Assembly (NCBI GenBank): GCA_029876055.1
Contig: CM056879.1
Location: 1,054,001 to 1,118,000 of the forward strand
Direction: 5' to 3'
Length of the DNA stretch: 64,000 nucleotides
DNA from: Madurella fahalii
Taxonomy: Eukaryota > Ascomycota > Sordariomycetes > Sordariales
The notes under the pieces were generated by a model. The model did no database searches and was not told the origin of the DNA. It saw only the letters and a list, made by a program, of their open reading frames with translations. This document shows positions 1 through 10,507 of the stretch, one piece after another (position 1 is the first letter of the stretch; each line of letters begins with the position of its first letter). Both the position numbers and the translations under genes were made by a program.

Positions 1-246
1 TTAGACGAGGTCCCGGAACTACTAACAGGGCAATACTACTTACAGCGGTCTGCATCACCCTAGTGCGCATGGCTTTGTCCGTGAGCAGGTATAGTCCGGT
101 TCTTCCGCACCTGCCACGACGCCGGCCTCCTCTGCCTGGGACCGGAACTGTGCTGCTGATGCGGCTGCGATCACGGGCCGGATGAAAGCATGCGGTAGCA
201 GCAGCATGGCAGCCGTGAAGGCGGTGGCCGGGCCGGTCGTCAACAT
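1..246 (-). pseudogene. 5' end of GH18 chitinase-like secreted protein (partial, runs off the window)
   Basis: The frame read from 246 downwards starts with a hydrophobic stretch that fits a signal peptide (TGPATAFTAAMLLLPHAF), then an acidic linker, then DYTCSRTKPCALG. Fungal killer-toxin-like GH18 chitinases carry a similar Cys motif near the N-terminus, followed by Cys-Cys-Gly. Here the next codon is TGA, followed by codons for C-R-P-L, so the expected first Cys of that pair is a stop. A possible intron donor (GTAAGT) follows at about 38. An in-frame extension up to 426 exists, but the Met at 246 sits just before the hydrophobic stretch and is the better start. The catalytic domain would lie outside the window. 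The family call rests on one short motif, and the stop could be a base error. Confidence 0.38.
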
Positions 247-426
247 GGTCCTAGGGCTATCACTCTCAGACGCGAGGGGACGATCTAATGAGAAAGGAGA
301 TCGAAGAAAGCGGAGAGGGACAGCTCCAAATTGCGCCGCGACGGAAAGGATGAGAGGGAAGGACGCTTTGCTGCCCCTTTCTTGGGCTCCCGACTCCCGA
401 CTCCTGGATGCAGAGGGATCTATCAT

Positions 427-987
427 CCAACCATTGCTCGTCCGGTGCTAACTTAGCGTTGTCGGCGCGTGCCGAGAGGAAGGTACCGGTACATTCACTT
501 GTGATATTGCATTGGGGGCCGTCTCGGGCGATATTGCCGTGGATGGGTCTAGCGTGTGGGAATGCCAAGGCCATTATCAATGGATCCATGGTGTGCGACT
601 CCGCACGTCTCTTGGGAATTCAGGGGGTGGGCGTGGGACCACCTTTGACGTTACAGTCCAATGTTACAACATAGAAGTGATAGTGTATTCTTGTTCGGAT
701 TACCTTCTGACCTGGAGCCGGTGGAGTAGAACTTACGTTTGATAAACTTGATCCTTGCCGCCGAAGGAGACACCATGCTAGATTCAGTTACTATGTATCC
801 GGGATTGAAGTCTTGATCGTGGGAGCCTAGGGCCTCTACCCGTGGCTTTGGAGGTTGCCGTCTAGTCGTCTTGCCGGTACCTCGCGACTCCCGGTGTCCT
901 TTCTCTTTGACTTGCCTGTACACCATCGGCCTCGGTGCGTCACCGCCTGCTCTGAGGTTGTTTGCACTGGCCTAATCTCTGGACTTC
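427..987. other. intergenic, no supported gene
   Basis: Overlapping short frames on both strands show no recognisable motif. The stretch lies between a leftward gene (chitinase-like) and a rightward gene (GDSL lipase), so it probably carries their divergent promoters. Confidence 0.4.
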
Positions 988-3369
988 ATGGTCAAGATGG
1001 GCTCAGGGTCGGCCACTTGCCGGCGCGGCTTCTTGTTCCGAATCGCTGCTCTTTGTCTGGTTTCCGTTACGGCTGCGACTTCAGCCCTAGAGGCGGGGGC
1101 GTCTCTTGAATCACAAGGCGTATCAACCGCCCTGACGACGCCTCAGTTGATTAGGAGAGCTGAAGACCCAATGAACTTTGGATGGGTCGAAAAATGGGCA
1201 GCCATTGGTGACTCATTTACAGCCGGTAAGTGTTGTACGACGGCTTTAAAGAGGCTTGGCTATATACTAATTCCTTCCCAGGCATCGGCTCTGGGCGACA
1301 ATTGGGTAACATGGTACTGCTCGACAAGGCGTGGAAATGCTCCAGATATGACTACTCGTGGCCTCAGGTTGTGAATCAGGCCCTTGGGTCGTCTGTCGAC
1401 AAGTTTCAGTTCGAAGCCTGCAGCGGCGACAGAACAGGAGGCATCTACGACCAGGTTGATGAGCTAGATAGAAACTTGGACTTGGTCATGATGACAGCGG
1501 GAGGAAATGACCTGTGTCTTGTAAGTGATATCATTTCATAATTTCCGGAACAAAAGACGAACAGCTGATCACTAACCTTCCTCTCCGCAGGGTGCTATGA
1601 TCAAAACCTGCATCATTATGCCTTTTGACGGCGAGGAAAGCCTGCCAGGAAATCATCGATAAGGCTCAGGAGAATATCCAGACCATCTTGAAGCCCAACA
1701 TTCGGCAGATCCTAGACAAGCTGAATGGCAAGATCAAAAAGGATGGAGCTCTCATTTACAGCGGCTACGCCCCCTACTTCAACACTGAGAACGGAGACTG
1801 TGCAGACCCTGACGAACAGGAGTGGGCTCTCAAGGCTTTCAAATGGTGGTAGTTCTGGAAGTGGTTCACTCCTTCGTTGAAGTTGACCGTCGAGCGTCGC
1901 AAGAAGTTCAACAAACTCGTCGAGGATATAAACAAGGCCATATCCGAGGTTGTTGAAGAATACGACAAGGACGCCGATATCAAGTACCGGGCTACGTTTT
2001 CCGACTGGAGCAGCTGGCCGTCGATTGTGAATGGAGAGTTTTGCTCTCGGATTCTACCGGTGTTTACCCGGATCCAAACCAGCCGGACCTGCTCTTCATC
2101 AAGTTCAACACTCAGGTCAAACGGAGTCATGACCCGAACCAGTTCAAGCGGAGAGGGATCGACAACGACAATGACAACGACTCTCTTGATACCATCTACT
2201 ACAATCATAGTGGCGACAGCGTCCATGACACCGCGGTCCATGGGGTTACTGACAGCAGGGGCGATGCCGCAAACATCGACGACAGTGAGCAGATGGTACG
2301 GCACCTCGAGGCCTACCGAGACAAGCTCCGAGGTCGCCTGACGCGCGAGCATATCTACAACTCGCTGCTCTGGCGCTCGGCTGATCCGCGTGCCGAGGTT
2401 CTACACAAGCTGAACCCATGCGCTCCCTCGCCCCCAGGCTGCCCCGGTGATGGCATGCCCGGTATCCCACTCGGCCTGGGCGCCCCCGATTCCTTTTCCA
2501 ACATCTTCCACCCCCAACGAGGAGGGCCACGAAGTTATGGCGGCCTACGCCCTGCAAAATCTCGTCTACCTGCGAGCGCAGATCCTCGGCGTCGACGACG
2601 GCATCTGCGCGCAGACGCGTGATGATTTCACCTGCTGGCAAAAGGAAGGCCGTAAGGCCTTTGTCGCCTGGGAGCGGCTGGATGAGAATTACAGAGACTT
2701 TTGCGGGAGCGTGTCGCCGCCCAGGAACACCATCAACTGGGAGTTCTCCAAGACGTACCACGAGGGCACAATCGACGAGCACACGTTCAAACTGAAGCTG
2801 ACGGACGGCGCGTCGAGCTTTGACAAGGAGAAGTGCCTCGAGTCGTTTGACCGCATCATCAACAGCTGCGACGGCAATGACCCCAAGAACCCGCTCAACC
2901 TCAAGTTTGGTGGCCGTTGGGTGCGCGGGAATTACAACTACCAGTTCGCGCCCTCCCTCCGATTGCTCTCCCCTTCCCATACGCGTCCTCAGTTGCTGAC
3001 ACACGAGATAGAATCAACCCCAAGAGAGAGCGCAAGATGTTCACCAAGAAGGATGGTACCTGCGAGGGCTGGTGGAAGCTCTTCTTCACGTTGTACCGCT
3101 TTTACGGCCGCGGCTGGGCGACGCACGATTGGGGCCAGAAGACACTCCTGGACTCGGCCCGGGCCTGCGGTGCCGCCATCACGGGCTGGACTTTCAACTA
3201 TTGCCATGACCGTGATGATTGCGGTGACTATGAGCGGGTTGCTGAGTTCAATGCGCCCGTTTACTTTGCAATCGGATGTTTTAGGAATAACTGGGTGGCG
3301 CGCCGGGCAGGTGGTGAGACGTATGAGCCGGGGACAACGAAGCTGGGGTGTGGCGAGCCGAACGCTTGA
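988..3369 (+). pseudogene. secreted GDSL/SGNH lipase-acylhydrolase gene, broken by three frameshifts and one stop
   Basis: The N-terminus has a basic run and a hydrophobic core (FRIAALCLVSVTAATSA), a signal peptide. SGNH blocks are visible: block I AAIGDSFTAG with Ser at residue 76, block III TAGGNDLCL before the second intron, and block V FHPNEEGHE with the catalytic His near 2507-2530. Introns fit well: 1226-1281, 1521-1590 and 2944-3011 (weaker donor GTTCGC), each joining the expected frames. Breaks: one extra T in TTTT at 1623-1626; TAG at 1850-1852 inside W-W-stop-F-W-K-W; an extra TC near 2043-2046; one extra C in CCCCC at 2509-2514. The C-terminal part (D-G-T-C-E-G-W-W and later Cys residues) reads through to TGA at 3367. 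Two lesions sit in homopolymers, so sequencing or assembly error is a real alternative to pseudogenisation. Family call is firm; substrate is unknown. Confidence 0.85.
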
Positions 3370-4185
3370 GGAACTCGGAGGAGGCGCCCCAAGATGTGAG
3401 GCACTGGCGACTTAATTAGACCATGTGACACTACATTATGTGTATTTCTTTGTCCATGCCTTCTTTGCGGTATATGAGCTGCGATCCAGAATAGCACGGG
3501 GTTAGTAATTCTCCGGATTAAGTATTCCCTAAATCAAGTACTAAGTTGTAAAAAACGAATCTGTAGCCTCCCCCATTGTCATCTGCTCCGTTTGATACTA
3601 GTAGGTCGTACCTAATTACCTAATTAACTTATGGAATATATATAGCGGTTGAAGGGCTGAGAAGACTGTCTTGATAATATTTCGTCGATATTCCCAGCTT
3701 TTCGAAATTGCCAATGCTATTTACACCTATACAAACACAATCCTCCAAGCCGCCTTCCGTATAGCTGCTATCCACAAGCAATAGCACTTCAAGTTGGACT
3801 TTTAGGCCTGGCAGACAAGCAAAGGCGTGCGGGATCTAGAATTCCACCCGAAGGTTAACTCCCTATTTCCCACTATCCAACTCCGTCGCTATCTACTACT
3901 TAGCTATGGTAATCGGTGACTCACAATCGGTAACAAATTCGCTCGCGGCAACGAGCCCTGAATTTCCAGCTTATACTCAAGAACGGCTCATCCGAGGGAA
4001 AAGGTTTTTTCTTTGAGCCGAAGGGCAACCGTTCGTACCTTTCTAAGCGGTTGTATATTTCTGGGGACGGTTGTTCTTTTTCCGAGGCTTAAAGATCTAA
4101 AGACCCCATTGGGTTAGTCACTGTCTTGAGGTTAAGACGCGAGATTGGCAGACATACCCGGAACGAACCCAAAAGCGATTCGTTA
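3370..4185. other. intergenic, AT-leaning, no gene seen
   Basis: 3' flank of the lipase gene with a TATATATA tract near 3636-3645. No frame with a recognisable domain. Its right part lies just downstream of the phosphatase relic (minus) and may hold decayed 3' exons of it; an intron-like GTATGT...CTAACCC...TTTAG pattern can be read on the minus strand at about 4157-4100, but no phosphatase motif follows it. Confidence 0.35.
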
Positions 4186-4661
4186 GTTACCAAGTAACAG
4201 ATAATTCTGTTCAGGCGGGAACCCGCCATAGTAGAACCACCGTAGCAGGTCGTGGAGATTGCCAATAACCTGCTATTGTTAGCCGGACGCCAAAAGGCCA
4301 TATTTTAGGTTTGGGAATATAGGTGACTCGCCGGTATTGGAGGTTCTAGCTCCAGCGGCACTGGCTGTGATAGGAATGCCCTCTTGGCCTCGATACACAG
4401 ATAGTGTAGTTCATGCTCCGGGAGGGAGACTTGCTTCCCAGGCCGGGACCCGCCTACTTCAAAGAGTCGGTCAATGATGGAATCTAAACAGATACCGTCT
4501 AGCGATGCTTGCATAGGACTACTTGATGCCCCGGTTTGCGTGGTGATGGTAGCAGCAGGAGTGGCACCTTTGGGGATTTCCCATGGTTGAATGAACGGTT
4601 TCTGTGGCGGGGTCGAGATTTTCTGAGTACGGGCTCTGTGGGCTTTTGGTGTATTGATCAA
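4186..4661 (-). pseudogene. relic of serine/threonine protein phosphatase 1 catalytic subunit (N-terminal part)
   Basis: The minus frame from 4661 has about 50 unrelated residues, then LDSIIDRLFEVGGSRPGKQV and, a little later, HELHYLC, FLSQPVPLELEPP. These match the conserved start of PP1. After an intron of roughly 50-60 bp (acceptor at 4273) a second exon, 4272-4186, reads DLLRWFYYGGFPPEQNYLLLGN, the next PP1 block, where functional PP1 has G-D-Y-V-D-R-G with metal ligands. Here the metal-binding G-D-I-H-G block is replaced (V-I-G-N-L-H), and a TAA follows L-L-L-G-N, so the active site is destroyed. The rest of the enzyme is not found downstream. This reads as a decayed duplicate, not the essential cellular PP1 gene. 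Confidence 0.7.
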
Positions 4662-4799
4662 GCCATTCCAGCTCGGGAATCGATCACTCGCTCTCTTCAG
4701 TTTCTTTGTTTGGTCCCTGCCCGTTTTTCGCTTGCCCTCTTCTTTTCTCGGCGCATTGAGCTCGGGAGGGATGAAACGGAGGACGGCGTCATTGAAAGT

Positions 4800-5913
4800 T
4801 TAGAACACATCTGGAATATCAATATCCGAGGACCCAAGTGACGTTATTGGGTGAATCGGGTCTGCGATGGACCTGTTCTTTTCCTCGAGAATCTCATCTG
4901 GGCCTGAGAGGTCAAAATCGACTCCGAAGCTACCATCGTCAATCTGAAACTCGAAATCGCCTATGCGCTCGATGACATATTTTGTCTTAGCAACGCATTC
5001 GCAGTGGTCCACACACAGTTGGCGGTGGCCACCCCCAGCATATGTCCGTAATACTGAGGTATGATCACTCCGTCCATACCTGGGCCGATGTCGGTGAGGG
5101 TGTTGCCTGCAGTGCGCACGAGGCCTTGTAGATGGTCGTACATTGCGGAACGTGGCTGACCAAGAATATCGATAATTACTGGTTGAATTGTGGGAGCAGA
5201 CAACATTAACCACGACGAGAAGCTCACATCCAGAGGTCACCGACTGCTTGACTGCAAGGGCCAGGTTGCGTCGCGGTTGTGATTGCTGCAGCCTGTTGAC
5301 GAACGAGCTTAGTTGGATAGGAAGAGCCCAAGGCACGAGTTGGGACGCACCGAGACCAGGTTTCGCGGACGTCATAGTGCCGAAGGGTCTGCCAGGCTGA
5401 TTCGGTGCTGGCCCATGGAGCGTTCGCCATCGTTTGCCTCCTTGGAAAGCCTGCTTGCCAGGCTACTAGTCGATGTTGATAAGAGATCGCCGTCGTTGGA
5501 GTCGGACTCATAGTCGTCGTCAACTTGCTGTGGCAAGACTGATAAGGAGATCTCACGGAGGTGAGCCGACACATGCTTGAAGTAGGATGGGCCCTTGACT
5601 TGATACAAGGCTGAGCAGAAGCACCACTCTGATGACAGTGACTCTGGCTCAGAGTGGGATGCTTCATGCTCGGCCCACACTCGGCTGTGAGTAAAGAGTA
5701 CTGTTGCCCTTGTGCAAGCTTTAGTAGTGTAGACGTATGGTCGGAGGTCATTAAAGACGTGTTTCCTTGGCAGATTAGCCAACTATCAAACTTGAAAGAA
5801 CACTAGGGCACCTACTTCCACTCCTTCCTGGTCTGAATGTCGGTGACTGGCAAGAAGCTAATTGGACAGTCGAATATGCCGTCTGGAGCATCCGGCATTG
5901 AAGAAACCTAGGG
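4800..5913 (-). pseudogene. relic of fungal zinc-finger-associated protein (CPxC...KHVxxDLRPYVC type)
   Basis: On the minus strand, 5908-5816 reads PDGIFDCPISFLPV...KEW. An intron fits exactly at 5815-5766 (GTAGGT...CCAAG), joining to K-K-HVFNDLRPYVYTTKAC. Then come THSRVWAEHEASH, a Trp-Cys pair, and KHVSAHLREISLSVLP followed by an acidic tail DDDYESDSNDG. That order (Cys motif, KHV-DLRPYVC, H-E, W-C, H-x-LE-E-I-S-L-x-LP) is known from many fungal proteins with degenerate C2H2-like modules N-terminal to ankyrin or NLR parts. Several Cys are missing (C to S, C to Y) and a stop ends the frame at 5372. Frames downstream to 4800 (for example FEFQIDDGSFGVDFDLSG) may be later exons, but I cannot join them safely. 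The upstream exons are also unclear. Probably a fragment. Confidence 0.5.
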
Positions 5914-7225
5914 ACGTCCTATAGCTAGAGCGGATGCTGTTCTTGGAGGATGTCGTTATAGCGTTGAAGCAACTGAGGGAGAATCTGAAGGAGGTGGACC
6001 TTGGCAGTTTTAGTCACTAATTAGTAAGGCATACCCGACTTTTTAAATCTCACAGGTACGGGAACTAGACAGACGAGAAGCCTTCGGAAACAAATTACCA
6101 ACCTTATATAGTCACGCCCGATATTTCTTTCCGGCCAAGTCCGTATTAGTCACAGAACCTGAGCGGGGGCTGAGGCACAGCTAGCGCCGCCTCAGCCGAA
6201 GTGAGTCAAGGAGTTTACCTCGACTATAGCTTCCGTGATCTAAAATAAGGCGATGTTGTTACGAAGATATGTTCCTGAGCCTGTTGTGACACCGGTACAC
6301 GCAACCACCGTTTTCTCTCATCCGTACAAAGAACCACCGCTACCTTAGTCTACAAAGGTTTAGATACACCTCCGTCTCACACCCTTCCAATCCTATTGCT
6401 AGTATAATTGTTGGCCAACTTGTGTTCCAATCGAAGCGACCAGGAAAATTCATGGAACAATGAAACTGTGCTCGTTCTTCGAATTGAGGTTGTTATTGGG
6501 AGGAGAAACCGCCTCCCTTCGGGATCGGAGGTTGTCCGGCATGGCGGCGAGGGTGTAACGGTGCATGTCCGGGTTGAGGCGGCGGGGCTCTTGGAGCACA
6601 GTCCCCTGAGCTGTGGAGGGACGGTGAGGATGATATCTTGTGTTATTACTACCTGTAAACTCAAGAGGTAGTTTAAAACGAGACGGTAACACCGACATAT
6701 CAGCGCTAGCCCTGCCCAACACTTGTTTTAGAATTCTCAAATCTTCTAATCACCACATCCATAGTAGAGTGTGCCATGGAAGTTGATCCGCTAAATTCCC
6801 GACAATACCGTCGGTTACATCGAGGCCGGTTCGCAGAAACCAACCGAAGATTGGCTTTGCACGCTAACTAAATACACTTTGCAGTAGTTAATAATCATTC
6901 TTGTTTCAGACAACATAATTGCTATCTCTGACCGGAAAACCATCGCGCTTTATGGGGTTGTAATAGAGTCAAAGATTAGTGGAGAGTCCTATGCCATCCA
7001 TAATTATGCTAACCAACGTCTTCGAAGGGTCATGCCCAACGATTCCGAGCTGGGGAAAAACATCCTGCAGAAACAAGTGCGGTAGCGGATTTTGGATTCG
7101 TGGCCCTGTGTTTGGAAGAAAATTTACACCGGGCTTACTGGCAATGGAACGAGCATCTCATTCGGCACCAGCCCGCGCTATATGCAGGTCTTTAAAGTGA
7201 TGACGATCTGCGTCAGCCGGACGGG
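5914..7225. other. intergenic, nothing recognised
   Basis: Only short overlapping frames, without motifs. A minus reading near 5950-6010 (LLQILPQLLQRYNDILQEQ) could be an upstream exon of the zinc-finger relic, but it is followed by stops before the Cys motif. Confidence 0.3.
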
Positions 7226-7336
<111 letters not shown>

Positions 7337-7912
7337 TAGAGTCTGGTTTTTATTATACACTGCATCCCGCTCTTCCACTTCACTCCCTGGCAATCCTCCG
7401 CTTGCCCGTGCATTCTTAGGCTGTGGATGCACACCAAAACTACCCCAGAACGACTAATTTTAATGCGGTAATGTCTCCTCGTCGAAATGCCGATTTATTA
7501 GAGTGCCACTGAACCAGACCTTCTCGTATCGAATTATAATGGTGCTTATCCCAACTTCCTTTTCTGTACATCCCACGCGAGGCTGTCTACCATTCGTCTT
7601 AATTGAATGAGGTGAGATGTGAGTAATCACGGGTACGCCCGACGATCAAATGGATGACCATACAGACGGAAGTCTGGTATCGGCTGCCCATAGGCTGCCA
7701 CCAACCGTGAAATTAATTACCTGCATCTGGACTCGATAATGTTTGGCACCAACAGCGCCAAGGAGGGGATGGTTGTACCGGCCAGACTGTACTCCTTACG
7801 GGTTCAAATAGAGCCGCTCTGATAGAGGACGTTGAGGGTATCCGTTGCTCCGTCGTTCTCTCGTTAGCGTTCAACTCAATCACAGTACTAGGGTTATATT
7901 TTACGATACACC
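7337..7912. other. intergenic, upstream of DUF1996 gene
   Basis: No supported gene. The last 100 bases lead to the ATG at 7913 and probably contain its promoter and 5' leader. Confidence 0.3.
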
Positions 7913-9293
7913 ATGACACTAACCATTGCTGGCGTTGTCGTTGTCGCTACGCTCGGAGCGCTCGCCCGGGCGAGTCCCCCGAAGCCGTCGGTGACGCCGA
8001 CCCCACCTGCACTACCGCCCTACAATGGAACGGGCCCCACAATGCTCCGCTTCGGGTGCCACCAGCTCGTGATCGACCGTATCGATCCTCTTGTCAATCC
8101 CGGGGCCGTCCCGTCGCCGCACCAGCACCAGATCGTTGGCGGGGATGCTTTCCACGCCTCCATGCCCCTGACCGACATCAGCGCCCTGTCGACCTGCACC
8201 AGCTGCAGCTACAGCGAGGACTTCTCCAACTACTGGACGTCCAACTTGTATTTCAGGGCGCGGAACGGGAGCTACAAGCGTGTGCCGCAGATACCTAACC
8301 GCCTCCTCTTCGGCGACGAGTTTACTACCAGAACGGACGGCGGCCTGGTCGCGTATTATGTGTCGCCTGGCAAGGACCAAGTAACAGCCTTCAAGCCCGG
8401 GTTTCGCATGTTTGTCGGCAACGCCGCCCTACGCTCCGAGCCCCAGGGCCGTTGGAACTTGTCGACCCAGACGTGCTTCCGATGCTACACGGGCCCCGAT
8501 TTCGGGGGGACGACCGGGCGCCGTGCCAGGATCCTGCCGTAGATACTCAACATCTACCTAACCGCCCATGCTACGGTATCCGGTCGAATATTGTCTTTCC
8601 GACGTAAGATCTTGTGTCTCTCCAAGCGCACTACTGACTGCTGACAAACGCGAAGCTGCTGGGACGGCGTAAACCTCGATAGCGCCGATCACATCTCCCA
8701 CATTGCCTACCCCGAGGAGGGACCGCACGTGTTCGATGCCATCAACACGGCCAACAAGTGCCCGTCGTCCCATCCTGTCAAAATCCCACAGGTCATGTTG
8801 GAGATCATCTGGGACACGACGGGATTCAACGACCCCAACGAGTGGCCCGAGGACGGATCCCAGCCGTTTGTTCTAAGTACAGGGGATACGACGGGGTACA
8901 GCCAGCACGCCGACTACGTCTTTGGGTGGCGGGGCGACTCGCTGCAACGCGGGATGGATGCCGGATGCATTGCGGCCAACTGCCCCGGCCTCAACACGCA
9001 AACGGTGGAGGAAGCAGCAGAATGCGTGGTGCCGGAATTAGTAGGAGAGAATTATGAGGGCTGTAGGTTTCCGTCTTCCACCCACTCAAAAAGTCTCGGG
9101 CCGACTAGGTAGCAATTAAGGTACTGACGACGATGGCTCAACAGGGCTTGACACGCTCCCCGGCAATCCACCACAACCTCCCATCACGGCTTCTGCCCAG
9201 CCACCTCGTCCAACAAAACCGCCTGGCAAATGCAAGGACAAGGGCAAGGGCAAGGGCAAGGGCAAAGGGAAAGGTAAGGGTTATCCTTGGTAG
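7913..9293 (+). CDS. secreted DUF1996 protein with Lys-Gly repeat tail (one frameshift)
   Basis: Starts with a signal peptide (TIAGVVVVATLGALARA). The DUF1996 hallmark follows: LRFGCHQLVIDRIDPLVNPG, PSPHQHQIVGGDAF, CTSCSYSEDFSNYWTSNLYF, later CWDGVNLDS, HISHIAYPE and QVMLEIIWDT. Introns: 8604-8655 (GTAAGA...AAG, giving FPT-CWDG) and 9063-9144 (GTAGGT...CAG, giving ENYEG-WLDTLPGNPP, the usual end of the family). The frame is lost at the G6 run 8504-8509; one more G would give FGGDDRAPC and reconnect to CQDPAVDTQHLPNRPC. This looks like a homopolymer error or a recent lesion. The C-terminal tail is a short GK repeat (K-G alternating about eight times) encoded by AAGGGC units and ending GYPW-stop at 9291. 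DUF1996 proteins are secreted and of unknown biochemical role. The basic repeat tail is unusual. Confidence 0.88.
9236..9276. repeat. hexanucleotide repeat (AAGGGC-like) encoding Gly-Lys tail
   Basis: A run of GGGCAA/GGGAAA units inside the last exon of the DUF1996 gene. It is in frame, so length changes in units of six keep the reading frame. Confidence 0.8.
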
Positions 9294-10507
9294 TATGGTC
9301 CCTCCCGTAACATGTTTTCCCGTCAAATCACGCGTTATGATTGGAAGTCTCGGGTGAGAAAGCGAGACGCAAAGCAACATCTCTATGTTTTACACAAAAG
9401 TTGCCCTCCGCAATTTCCATATCTGCGTGTGGCCCTGAGCTACCCTGCTCCAGGGCGAGCAATGGGTAACTTGCACTGCCGCGTGGCCCAGTTTTAGTGC
9501 CTCAACTAAAGTTGTCATCTGGATATACTTTCTCGGAACGCCCCAAATTCGGGAACCACTCTAGCTATCGCCTAATCGTTGAACTAAGTCCAGGATTTGG
9601 GTCCGAGGAAAACTGGCATACGGCGTTCGAGTGCCGAGTTCTTATTCAACGCGACCGGGTAGTTTCCGACGGAGGAGCTACTCGTACTGGATAAACTCGC
9701 TGCCGGGCGGTCTGAGTGTACGAGTTTAGTCGAGTACTCACAGTCTGTAAAATTAGCCTTCTAAGGATTATTAGTAAAAGCGAGGTAGGGCTTACAGGGA
9801 CCAGGAAGACAGGTTAGATCTAATTACTTCGGGAAAGAAGGATGAGGTAGTACATATTGTTCCACTTCTCCCACCTCCGAAGCCTCCTTATTCTTACCCT
9901 TACGAGAGCGAAGAAGTCGTTCTTTTTTAGTCTTTTGGCTCTTTCGGCGCGCCGCCCTCGTTATTTCGTCTTGCCGGCGGCACTTCCGGTTCCGGAGAGT
10001 GCCTCCTCTGTGGGATGCAGACGAGGGGGTTAGCCCGGTTTAAGAGGAGATCCCCGACGGCCGTAAAACGGAACCGTTAGATTCCGAAGGTATGCTTCTC
10101 GGCGGTAACGATGTGGAATTATCGGCCGGTTTAGAAGCTACACCAGCCGTATAGAGAGGTAAATGTTGGTGACCACGTATGATAGGTGTCAACAAGTCCA
10201 CGTCTGACTCTGCTGGCCGAGCCAAAAACCAGTATCGATCAGGCCATTGCCAGGGAGCGATAAGTCACATTCATCATAATGACCGTAGCCATATTCCCAT
10301 ATTCCCATATTCGGACAAGGCCCGGGTCTCGAATAATCTACTCTAGAACTGTCTAGGCACATAGCCAAAACAGGTGACAGAACGAGGTTAGGCGCCTTCG
10401 AGAGTGAAAATTGGACCCATATATGCTTGAACTCACGGCACACCTACACGACCAACATGCTCCCAGATCTACACCTACCTCTTTCAGATTTCTCCAACCC
10501 TTCCCAT
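9294..10507. other. intergenic, nothing recognised
   Basis: Between the rightward DUF1996 gene and the leftward deaminase gene, so a convergent 3' region. Frames are short and share no known motif. Confidence 0.35.

Noticed and set aside
2246..3004. 252-codon minus-strand frame
   Set aside because: Antisense shadow of the lipase exons, which show conserved SGNH motifs on the plus strand.
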